The notes below the pieces were generated by a model, which worked only from the letters and a program-made list of their open reading frames with translations, had not been told where the DNA came from and ran no database searches. From positions 1 through 32,830 of the forward strand of contig CANRLF010000022.1 of assembly GCA_947631395.1 (NCBI GenBank): DNA of 32,830 nucleotides. The letters are read 5' to 3'. Position numbers and translations under genes: made by a program. Positions 1-6,464 of this stretch are shown here, in pieces. The DNA comes from an uncultured Oscillospiraceae bacterium. Lineage in GTDB: Bacteria; Bacillota; Clostridia; Oscillospirales; Oscillospiraceae. Numbering within the stretch: position 1 is the first letter of the stretch; each line of letters starts with the position of its first letter.

Positions 1-90
1 CGGCTGCTCGCTACGCTTTACCGGGTCCGGACTTCCACCGGACTATATTACCTGCACCGAACTGGCGCACCCTTTGGAGCTATTGTATCA
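1..90 (-). promoter_or_regulatory. Possible FMN-riboswitch-like structured leader (partial, off left edge)
   Basis: Read on the minus strand, this edge carries blocks that resemble the 5' half of the FMN (RFN) aptamer: a TTCGGTGCAGG block, a strong hairpin GTCCGG-TGGAAGT-CCGGAC (P2-like, with the GTGGAAGTCC loop), then CCCGGTAAAGCG and GCGAGC. A TACAAT -10-like hexamer lies at 82-87 just upstream, so transcription would run leftwards out of the window. The spacing between the first block and the hairpin is longer than in the usual aptamer and the 3' half is not visible, so this is a tentative match. If right, a riboflavin transport or synthesis gene should lie to the left. Confidence 0.33.
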
Positions 91-186
91 AATCCCGCGG
101 AAAAATGGTAGTCCCCCGCAAAAAAATAATGACTTTTGCCGCCGGACGTGGTAAAGTTTTCTTAATACAAGAAACGAGGTGATCCT

Positions 187-1293
187 ATGGAGCTCGACCC
201 TGTGTCGATCGCCGAAAAAATCTATACAAAGGCCCTATGTAGCGTGAGGCGCAACGGTGACAGGATACCGTACAGCGCCGAGGACGGCGTATTTGACGAC
301 AAAACGGATACCGACATCTGCTGGTGGACCAACGGCTTCTGGGCCGGTATGCTCTGGCAGCTGTGGGGGTACCGCAACGACCCGCTTCTCAGGGACGCGG
401 CTGTGAGCATCGAGCGAAAGCTCGATAAAAACCTCATGCTCGCCTCCGGCATGGACCACGACAGCGGCTTTAAGTGGCTCCTTACCTCCGGGGCGAATTA
501 CCGCCTCACCGGCGACCCTGACTCCCGGAACCGCCTCCTGCTGGCCGCCACGAACCTGGCCGGCAGGTTCAACCCGGCAGGGCAGTACATCCGCGCCTGG
601 AACGACTCCGGCGATGGGTCGAAGGCCGGCCTTGCCATAATCGACTGCCTGATGAATTTGCCCCTCCTCTACTGGGCCGCCGATGAGCTCAGCGATATAC
701 GCTTCAGGGCCGTCGCCACGGCCCACGCCAAAACGGCCCTCCGGTGCTTTTTAAGGCCCAACGGCTCGGTGAACCACATAGTCGTATTTGACCCCGGGAC
801 AGGCCGTGTCCTCGATACCCCCGGCGGCCAGGGCATGGCCCCCGGCTCCTCCTGGACAAGGGGCCAGAGCTGGGCCATTTACGGCTTCACCCTGTCCTTC
901 ATCCACACCGGCGACGCCGAATTTCTCTCCGGGGCCCGGCGTGTCGCCGACTACTTCATATCAAATCTCCCCGCCTCCGGCCTCGTACCCGTGGACTTCG
1001 ACCAGCCGCCGGAGCTCGACTGGGAGGACGACTCCGCCGCCGCCTGCGCCGCCTGCGGGCTCCTGGAGCTCGAGAGGCTCACCGGCGAGACCCGCTACCG
1101 CCACATCGCCTTGCGGCTCCTGCTGGCCCTTGCGGAGAACCGGTGCGACTTCCGCTCCGACCGCGACGGCATCCTCACCCACTGCACGGCGGCCTACCGC
1201 GACAGCCGCCACAACTACAATATAATCTACGGTGACTACTTCCTCGCCGAGGCCATACTGAAGCTGTGCGGAAAGGGGACCTTCCTTTGGTGA
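187..1293 (+). CDS. Glycoside hydrolase family 88 (unsaturated glycuronyl/rhamnogalacturonyl hydrolase)
   Basis: This is a 368-aa cytoplasmic enzyme of the (alpha/alpha)6-barrel GH88 family, with no signal peptide. Family members hydrate and release the unsaturated uronic acid left by polysaccharide lyases. Visible family signatures are the N-terminal WWTNGFWAGMLW segment, the HDSGFKW segment (position of the first catalytic Asp), RAWND, and IIDCLMNLPLLYWAA (second catalytic Asp), followed by SSWTRGQSWAIYGF and YGDYFLAEAI. The ATG is preceded by GAGGTGATCCT. The next gene starts inside its stop codon (GTGA overlap), so the two are translationally coupled. An inverted repeat TTTCTT-aatac-AAGAAA at about 158-175 could be an operator. 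GH88 and GH105 are hard to separate by eye; GH88 is preferred on the motifs. Substrate is unknown. Confidence 0.88.
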   Translation: MELDPVSIAEKIYTKALCSVRRNGDRIPYSAEDGVFDDKTDTDICWWTNGFWAGMLWQLWGYRNDPLLRDAAVSIERKLDKNLMLASGMDHDSGFKWLLTSGANYRLTGDPDSRNRLLLAATNLAGRFNPAGQYIRAWNDSGDGSKAGLAIIDCLMNLPLLYWAADELSDIRFRAVATAHAKTALRCFLRPNGSVNHIVVFDPGTGRVLDTPGGQGMAPGSSWTRGQSWAIYGFTLSFIHTGDAEFLSGARRVADYFISNLPASGLVPVDFDQPPELDWEDDSAAACAACGLLELERLTGETRYRHIALRLLLALAENRCDFRSDRDGILTHCTAAYRDSRHNYNIIYGDYFLAEAILKLCGKGTFLW

Positions 1294-2411
1294 CGAGAAA
1301 GCTCTGGCTCGACACGATGCTCCGTACCGCGGACCCGGTGCTCACCGCCCTTGCCAACGGACACCTCCACCGGTGCCTTCCCATGGCCTTCCACCCCGAC
1401 CGGGCGGAGTTTGCCCATCTCGAGGCCTTCGGCAGGACGCTGGCCGGCATCGCCCCCTGGCTCCGGCTACGCCCGGACGGGGAGGAGGGCGAGCTTCGTG
1501 ACAAATATCTCGATCTCGTCCGCGTGTGCATGGACATGGCCACGGATCCCTCAAGTCCCGACTACATGAACTTCACTACCGGCTACGGCCAGGCGCTGGT
1601 GGACGCGGCGTTCCTGGCCCACGGCATAATGAGGGCCCCGGAGGAGCTGTATTTCGGCCTTGATGAGCGCGTCCGGCGTAACATCGTGGCGGCCCTCCGG
1701 GCCACCAGGCGCTTTACGCCCTACCGCTCCAACTGGCTGCTCTTCTCCGCCATGATAGAGGCCCTTTTGAAGCTCGTCGGCGAGGACCACATCATCTCCC
1801 CGGTGGAGGACGCCCTGACGAGCTTCACCGGCTGGTACGTCGGCGACAGCCTCTACTCCGACGGCGACATGTTCCACCTGGATTTCTACAACAGCTTCGT
1901 CATCCACCCCATGCTGCTCGACATCCTCCCGGTGTTCTCGGAGGAGCCCCGCTGGTCGGAGCTTCTGGAAAAGGAGCGCGCCCGGGCCTCCCGTGCCGCC
2001 GCCATACTCGAGCGCCTCATCGCCCCTGACGGCTCCTGGCCCGTGGTGGGCCGGTCCGTGACATACAGGTGCGGCGCCTTCCAGCTCCTGGCCCAGGCGG
2101 CCCTTCAGGGCCTCCTGCCCGACGGCGTCTCACCGGCCCAGGTCAGATGCGCCCTGACCGCCGCCATAGGCCGCTCCCTCACCGCCGACTCCTATGACAG
2201 CGACGGCTTCCTCCTCCCCGGCGTCGCCGGCGTCCAGCCGTCCCTGGCCGAGGGATACATAAGCGTCGGGAGCCTCTACCTTGCCGAGACCGTCTTCCTC
2301 CCCCTCGGCCTCCCCGGGTCCCACCCCTTCTGGTCCTCCCCCGACACCCCCTGGACCCAAAAACGCCTCTGGTCCTCCGAAGATCTCCCCGCCGACCGCG
2401 CGACAGACTAA
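1290..2411 (+). CDS. DUF2264 domain-containing protein
   Basis: The protein is about 373 aa and matches the DUF2264 family: an N-terminal AHLEAFGRTLAGIAPWL segment, then YMNFTTGYGQALVDAAFLA, RSNWLLFSAMIEA, and the signature YSDGDMFHLDFYNSFVIHPML. These proteins are predicted alpha-helical toroids found in polysaccharide-utilisation loci. Their activity is poorly defined, and a role in uronide or pectin breakdown is inferred from company such as GH88. The start chosen is GTG at 1290, overlapping the GH88 stop as GTGA, with AAGGGGA about ten bases upstream. TTG at 1287 is an equally placed alternative, while the GTG at 1266 would swallow the ribosome site. No convincing plus-strand terminator follows. 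Confidence 0.83.
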   Translation: MTRKLWLDTMLRTADPVLTALANGHLHRCLPMAFHPDRAEFAHLEAFGRTLAGIAPWLRLRPDGEEGELRDKYLDLVRVCMDMATDPSSPDYMNFTTGYGQALVDAAFLAHGIMRAPEELYFGLDERVRRNIVAALRATRRFTPYRSNWLLFSAMIEALLKLVGEDHIISPVEDALTSFTGWYVGDSLYSDGDMFHLDFYNSFVIHPMLLDILPVFSEEPRWSELLEKERARASRAAAILERLIAPDGSWPVVGRSVTYRCGAFQLLAQAALQGLLPDGVSPAQVRCALTAAIGRSLTADSYDSDGFLLPGVAGVQPSLAEGYISVGSLYLAETVFLPLGLPGSHPFWSSPDTPWTQKRLWSSEDLPADRATD

Positions 2412-2438
2412 AAAACGGGGCCGCCCACCGGCGGCCCC
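2411..2438 (-). terminator. Rho-independent terminator of the sigma/unknown operon
   Basis: A 9-bp stem GGGGCCGCC / GGCGGCCCC with a 4-base loop is followed on the minus strand by GTTTTTT. It lies 74 bases beyond the stop of the unknown gene at 2513. The same 22-bp hairpin occurs at 4233-4254. On the plus strand it is followed by A residues, so it is weak for the GH88/DUF2264 transcript. Confidence 0.75.
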
Positions 2439-2447
2439 AAAAAGCAC

Positions 2448-2507
2448 CTCAAATTTCGCGTTCGCGGACGCGAGTAAATTTAAGCACGTCCCCCTTGTCG
2501 AAAAAGA
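2448..2507 (-). repeat. Fragment of the 194-bp hairpin element (third copy, degenerate)
   Basis: The block GCACGTCCCCCTTGTCGAAAAAG (2484-2506) matches the corresponding part of the full copies at 8209-8402 and 29283-29475. It is preceded by a degenerate stem (AAATTT-CGCGT-tcgcgg-ACGCG-agt-AAATTT) in the place of their central hairpin. The outer inverted arm and the other hairpins are missing. Strand is given relative to the copy at 8209. The fragment lies between a terminator hairpin (2417-2438) and the 3' end of the gene at 2513. Confidence 0.6.
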
Positions 2508-2512
2508 TCTAA

Positions 2513-3685
2513 TTAGAATTTATACATCCCGCAGTTTATGCTGACCTCCTCCGGGTCCTCGTCCTCCTCAGGCCCGTTCTCGCCGTCGCCGATGTAGTCC
2601 ACGTCCTCGCAGACGGCCCGGGCGGCCTCGATCTGGTCGTCGCTGCATATCACCGCGTCGCAGTGATGTATGGCAAGGCCCGCCCTTATCTCCCCGTCCG
2701 TCAGCTTACCGTCCAGCTCCACCGCGTCGCAGTCCATCACCGTCACAAAGCCGTATCTCGACAAAAAGGGCTTATTTACCTTGACCTCGTCCTGCTTATA
2801 TACAAGCTCCCCGCGGTAGGTGAAAACATCCTCGCACTCAGGCGACAGCTTCAAAAAGCTCTCCTCCAGCTCCTCGGGTATTATCGCCCTTCCCGCCACG
2901 TGGAGGTACTCAAGCTCCGATAGAAGCTCCGCCTCCCGCCTCGTCACCGCTAGCCCCCCGTCGACCCAGAGCCTTTTTCCCTTTCTGATAAGGGCCCTTG
3001 TCAGCGTCCGGCTCCCGTCCACGTAGACCGCGCCCTCGGGGAGAACTATAAGCTCGGCGTCACTTGAAAGCTCTAAAAGCGGCATGGCCTTCTCAATGAG
3101 CTTTTCGGGCACGACTGCCTTTTCGCAGGCAAAGACCGCGCCGGACTTTATCAAAGCGTCCAGGTCCGCGCCCTCGTCGATGATCACCGCGTCGCTGGTG
3201 AAAACCTTCTTCCCAGCCCAGCGGAGGCCGGATAGCTTATTGAGCTTTACGTCGTCCTCCACCAGGACATAGCCGTCGGGGTAGACCGTCTCGGCGCCCG
3301 TCACATGGACCCTGTTGGCCAGGGACCGGGGGCAGGTGACGCGGCCGATCACGTGTACGGCGGCGTATGCGTCCAGCGCCTCCCCGGCGCCCTCCTTCAC
3401 GGCGAGGTTGCCCGTCACGATGAGCACCGTGGGTTCGCTCGGCATATCCCCGGCCTCCAATGTGAAACTCCCCGTCTTGGACACCACCCGTGCCCCGTCA
3501 GGCACACTTATCACCGAGCCCGTGTTGAACCTCACCCCGTGGCTCAGCAGTACACGGTTTGCCTCGGGCGTCACCAGCATGGAGCCGCAGTTCACCCGTA
3601 CCTCGCCGTAACCAGCCAGCGCCTCCTCGGTGACACCGGTGGCGTCACAGGTACCGCAGTTTATTTTAAGCTTTTTTCCTTCCAT
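2513..3685 (-). CDS. Unrecognised repeat protein with INCG motifs, sigma-factor partner
   Basis: I do not recognise this 390-aa soluble protein. It has no signal peptide or membrane segment. The N-terminus has short beta-like repeats (KINCGTC, RVNCGSM, RFNTGSV at roughly residues 7, 30 and 52). The middle is built of ~45-residue units that each end in a strand-helix pattern such as AVVPEKLIEKAMPLL, AIIPEELEESFLKL and AVICSDDQIEAA. The acidic tail (GPEEDEDPEE) ends in SINCGMYKF, repeating the N-terminal INCG motif. This is consistent with a beta-solenoid or LRR-like fold. It is co-transcribed with the sigma factor at 3692: the AAGGAG site overlaps that gene's last codon and stop, and the gap is six bases. 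It could be a sensor, scaffold or target of that sigma factor; this is inference from position only. Confidence 0.8.
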   Translation of the reverse strand: MEGKKLKINCGTCDATGVTEEALAGYGEVRVNCGSMLVTPEANRVLLSHGVRFNTGSVISVPDGARVVSKTGSFTLEAGDMPSEPTVLIVTGNLAVKEGAGEALDAYAAVHVIGRVTCPRSLANRVHVTGAETVYPDGYVLVEDDVKLNKLSGLRWAGKKVFTSDAVIIDEGADLDALIKSGAVFACEKAVVPEKLIEKAMPLLELSSDAELIVLPEGAVYVDGSRTLTRALIRKGKRLWVDGGLAVTRREAELLSELEYLHVAGRAIIPEELEESFLKLSPECEDVFTYRGELVYKQDEVKVNKPFLSRYGFVTVMDCDAVELDGKLTDGEIRAGLAIHHCDAVICSDDQIEAARAVCEDVDYIGDGENGPEEDEDPEEVSINCGMYKF

Positions 3686-3691
3686 TTTATA

Positions 3692-4159
3692 TCACTCCTT
3701 AAAATAATTCCTTTTGATCCGGGCCCTTGCGGACCTTAAGCGCGACCTCACGGTTGATGGCTCAAGACCGAACATGCGCCCCAGCTCCTTGGAATCGAAC
3801 CCGGCGAAATACCGAAGATAAAATAGCTCCCGCTCCGTATCCGGCAGCTTTCCTATCTCTGTAAGCACCGCTCCCCGGTCAAAGTCCTCCTCGAAGGGCT
3901 TCTCCGGTATCTCCACGTCCGTTGTCCTCGCTCTACGGCGCTGATCAATGAACATGTTCCTGGCCGTCTTTTTGAGCCACGCTCGCCTGCCCCGATCGTC
4001 CAATGGCGCAAGCACGTTTATGTTCACCATTGCCCGTAAAAAGGTCTCCTGGGCGATGTCCTCCGCCGCCTGTCTCTCCCCGGTGAGCCTCTCGGCAAAC
4101 CCGGCAAGCCAGCTCCAGTATTTTTCATAAAGCTCCGGCGTATTATCACCGTCCTTCAT
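3692..4159 (-). CDS. RNA polymerase sigma-70 family (ECF-like) factor
   Basis: This is a compact two-domain sigma factor of ~155 aa. Region 2 contains ERQAAEDIAQETFLRAM and RRAWLKKTARNMFIDQRRR. Region 4 contains LPDTERELFYLRYFAGFDSKELGRMFGLEPSTVRSRLRSARARIKR, a typical ECF helix-turn-helix. No anti-sigma factor with a membrane segment is present; the partner gene downstream is the INCG-repeat protein at 2513. I prefer ATG at 4159. An in-frame GTG at 4180 would add seven residues, but it lies where transcription would begin if the ECF-type promoter at 4187-4213 is used. Neither start has a strong Shine-Dalgarno site. The stop TGA forms part of the ribosome site of the next gene. Confidence 0.87.
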   Translation of the reverse strand: MKDGDNTPELYEKYWSWLAGFAERLTGERQAAEDIAQETFLRAMVNINVLAPLDDRGRRAWLKKTARNMFIDQRRRARTTDVEIPEKPFEEDFDRGAVLTEIGKLPDTERELFYLRYFAGFDSKELGRMFGLEPSTVRSRLRSARARIKRNYFKE

Positions 4160-4186
4160 CTGTCTTTCGAGAGCTCTCACCTTATA

Positions 4187-4213
4187 GACGTTTTAAAAAT
4201 CCCATGTGTTGAC
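4187..4213 (-). promoter_or_regulatory. Possible ECF-type autoregulatory promoter
   Basis: The minus strand reads GTCAAC, 17 bases, CGTCTA, which resembles ECF promoters (AAC-type -35, CGTC-type -10). It lies directly upstream of the sigma gene and suggests positive autoregulation. No good SigA promoter is seen in the same interval. The match is short and could be chance. Confidence 0.35.
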
Positions 4214-4227
4214 TTTATTTTAAAAAT

Positions 4228-4254
4228 TTAACGGGGCCGCCCACCGGCGGCCCC
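4228..4254 (-). terminator. Terminator downstream of PPi-phosphofructokinase
   Basis: The hairpin GGGGCCGCC-GGTG-GGCGGCCCC at 4233-4254 is identical to the one at 2417-2438. On the minus strand it is followed by GTTAAATTTTTA. It lies 27 bases after the pfp stop codon and just upstream of the sigma-factor promoter, so it separates the two minus-strand units. Confidence 0.65.
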
Positions 4255-4280
4255 AAATGTTATCGCGAATAAATGAAATT

Positions 4281-5510
4281 TTATGCCTCCGGGCAATAGA
4301 TGTGATACGGCTGGCCCTCGATATATATGGGCGTGAGCTCCGCCTGGATGAGGGGACGGGCGTAATTCAAAAACGCCGGGAGCATGTCGGTGTAGGTATC
4401 GTTCACCCACTCTAAGGGGACCTTCTTTTCAAGGTTCGCCACCTCGGATATGGGATGGAGCTCGGTGATGCACTGATAGGGCTTGTTCGACACCCTGCGG
4501 AGCGCCACCATCTCGCCGGTGTGGCCCTGGAAGGCCGCCTGTGCCGCGGCTCCGCCCACCTGATAGGCCTCGGTGATGTCCGTGCGGCTTGTGAGGTGCG
4601 ACGCGCAGCGTTGTAGCGTGGAAAGCTCTATGGAACGGGTCTTTGTGTCAAGGTTGCGCTCCACAACGCCCGCCAGGTACCTCGCCGTACCGGTCAGGTT
4701 CTTGTGGCCGAAGGCGTCCACGCGCCTGGGGTCATCGGAGAGCTCGCAGACGTACCTGCCGTCCTCCATCTTCACGCCCTCGGAAACGGCGATGACGATG
4801 CTGGGCTTCGTCTCTTGCATCTTGCGGACCTTCTCCACAAAGCGGTCAACATGGAAAGGCACCTCGGGAAGGCATATCATGTCCACGCCCTCGCAGTCCT
4901 CGCCTCTCGCCAGGGCGGCGGCGGCGGTGAGCCATCCGGCGTTACGTCCCATTATCTCAACTATGGTCACGTACTTTGAACCGTACACCGTGGCGTCGCG
5001 GATGATCTCCTTCATAACGACCGATATGTACTTGGCCGCGCTGCCGTAGCCCGGGGTGTGGTCGGTGATCATAAGGTCGTTGTCGATGGTCTTGGGTACG
5101 CCCATGAAGCGTATGTCGGAGCAAACGTGCTCACCGTAATCGGCCAGCTTCCCTATGGTGTCCATGGAGTCGTTTCCGCCGATGTACATGAGGTATCCCA
5201 CATCCAGCTCCTCAAGGAGCGCCATAAGCTTCTTGTACGGCTCCTCATCCTCACGCCAGTCGGGGAGCTTATAGCGGCATGAGCCCAGATAGCTGGATGG
5301 AGTGCGCTTGAGGAGTTCTATCTCAAGGCCCGTCTTGAATTTCTCGGAGAGATCCACATACTTGCCCTTCAAAAGTCCCTCTACGCCGTGGAGCATACCG
5401 TAGACGTGCTCGGCTCCCCTTGCGCGGGAGGCCTCGTACACGCCCGCGAGCGAGGAGTTTATGACCGAAGTGGGACCGCCGGACTGACCTACCATGACGT
5501 TCTTACCCAT
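4281..5510 (-). CDS. pfp: Pyrophosphate-dependent 6-phosphofructokinase
   Basis: The 409-aa enzyme phosphorylates fructose 6-phosphate to fructose 1,6-bisphosphate in glycolysis and is reversible when PPi is donor. Visible motifs are VGQSGGPTSVINSS (residues 7-20), YIGGNDSMDT with GGND at 111-114, PKTIDND at 139-145 and IMGRNAGWL. The Asp in GGND and the Lys in PKTIDND are the residues that mark PPi specificity in this family (ATP enzymes have GGDGS and PGTIDND). The ATG at 5510 has AAGGAGG seven bases upstream. The gene is monocistronic, with its own promoter (5584-5612) and terminator (4233-4254). PPi use is inferred from these residues. Confidence 0.92.
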   Translation of the reverse strand: MGKNVMVGQSGGPTSVINSSLAGVYEASRARGAEHVYGMLHGVEGLLKGKYVDLSEKFKTGLEIELLKRTPSSYLGSCRYKLPDWREDEEPYKKLMALLEELDVGYLMYIGGNDSMDTIGKLADYGEHVCSDIRFMGVPKTIDNDLMITDHTPGYGSAAKYISVVMKEIIRDATVYGSKYVTIVEIMGRNAGWLTAAAALARGEDCEGVDMICLPEVPFHVDRFVEKVRKMQETKPSIVIAVSEGVKMEDGRYVCELSDDPRRVDAFGHKNLTGTARYLAGVVERNLDTKTRSIELSTLQRCASHLTSRTDITEAYQVGGAAAQAAFQGHTGEMVALRRVSNKPYQCITELHPISEVANLEKKVPLEWVNDTYTDMLPAFLNYARPLIQAELTPIYIEGQPYHIYCPEA

Positions 5511-5583
5511 GCTGTTTCCTCCTTAATGTTATTTTAATTCATTTTGCCCTTTTTTCGGTGGGCCCAAATGCCCAGTTTTGTAT

Positions 5584-5612
5584 ATTATACCAGAACCGCC
5601 GCCAATTAGCAA
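5584..5612 (-). promoter_or_regulatory. SigA-type promoter of pfp
   Basis: The minus strand reads TTGCTA, 17 bases, TATAAT, with an extended -10 TGG directly before TATAAT. It predicts a ~70-base 5' leader ending in AAGGAGG and the pfp ATG. Confidence 0.7.
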
Positions 5613-5691
5613 CAACGATTGATGAAAAAATCCGCAAATTTATTATATTTTGACGGATTTTACATATTTATTGTTTTTCAATAAATTTTTA

Positions 5692-5720
5692 TTGACATTC
5701 GCTATTCGATGTGTTATTAT
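5692..5720 (+). promoter_or_regulatory. SigA-type promoter of the DUF2975 operon
   Basis: The plus strand reads TTGACA, 17 bases, TATTAT, then GAAAGGAG and the ATG at 5744. This is a near-consensus promoter. The XRE protein encoded in the same operon may bind here. Confidence 0.8.
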
Positions 5721-5743
5721 CACGGTGAAAGGAGCTGAAAAAT

Positions 5744-6247
5744 ATGGGACAAAAGGAATTATCCCTACTTCTTCGGGCGGTCGTCGCTCTGCTGGCGGTA
5801 TTTTTGGCGGCGGCGCTGATATTCTTCCTGCCGCCGCTGACACATGAGGTGGAGTTATTCTGCCTTGACCGGGGCATGAGCGAGCTTCTGGCCTCGGCGC
5901 TGGGCGGGTGCGCCTTCCCGGCCGTCGTCGCCCTGTCCGCCGTGCCCTGCTTTGCCGCCCTGTGGCTGGCCTTCGCCATATTTACCCAGATCGGCAAGAA
6001 CAACAGCTTTTGCGCCGAGAACGCCCGCCGCCTTCGCATCATAAGCCGCCTTGCCCTGACGGACACGTTTATCTACGCCGTCCTGGCCGTACTGCTCTTC
6101 GCCCTCGGCGCCAGGCACCCCTCAATAGTACTGGTTTTCGTATCCGTCGTCCTTTGCGGCGCGGCTGTCACCGTCTGCGCGGCGGCCCTGAGCCACCTGA
6201 CAAAGAAGGCCGCTGACCTCAAGACCGACAGCGACCTGACAATATGA
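5744..6247 (+). CDS. DUF2975 membrane protein
   Basis: The protein is 167 aa and has four predicted membrane helices (about residues 8-30, 45-75, 92-115 and 122-150). The conserved IGKNNSFCAENARRLRIISRLAL loop between helices two and three is characteristic of DUF2975. The function is unknown. DUF2975 genes are regularly followed by a small Cro/CI-type regulator, as here (9-base gap), so the pair probably forms a membrane-protein/regulator module. The ATG follows a good AAAGGAG site and a near-consensus promoter. Confidence 0.85.
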   Translation: MGQKELSLLLRAVVALLAVFLAAALIFFLPPLTHEVELFCLDRGMSELLASALGGCAFPAVVALSAVPCFAALWLAFAIFTQIGKNNSFCAENARRLRIISRLALTDTFIYAVLAVLLFALGARHPSIVLVFVSVVLCGAAVTVCAAALSHLTKKAADLKTDSDLTI

Positions 6248-6256
6248 GGTGACGCC

Positions 6257-6463
6257 ATGATAACCGTGAATTTGGACGTGATGCTCGCGAAGCGCAAGAT
6301 GACCCTGACGGAGCTGGCCCAGGCGGTTGACATAACTATCGCCAACCTGTCCATCCTCAAGACCGGCAAGGCCAAGGCCGTGCGCTTCTCCACCCTTGAC
6401 GCCCTCTGCCGGGCCCTCAACTGCCAGCCCGGTGACATCCTGGAGTGGGTAGAGGAGAGTTAA
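6257..6463 (+). CDS. Small XRE-family regulator (YozG-like)
   Basis: This 68-aa protein is essentially one Cro/CI helix-turn-helix: MLAKRKMTLTELAQAVDITIANLSILKTGKAKAVRF, then FSTLDALCRALNCQPGDILEW. It is the length of the YozG-like family that accompanies DUF2975 proteins. The gene lies 9 bases after DUF2975 with GAGGTGACGCC before its ATG, and one base before the DUF4173 gene. It probably controls this operon from the promoter at 5692-5720; no operator was identified. Confidence 0.9.
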   Translation: MITVNLDVMLAKRKMTLTELAQAVDITIANLSILKTGKAKAVRFSTLDALCRALNCQPGDILEWVEES

Positions 6464-6464
6464 A

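Noticed and set aside
1-90. Cobalamin riboswitch
   Set aside because: A CCGGTGgAAgTCCGG piece fits, but the GGGAA and GCCACTG core blocks are absent; the FMN-like blocks match better.
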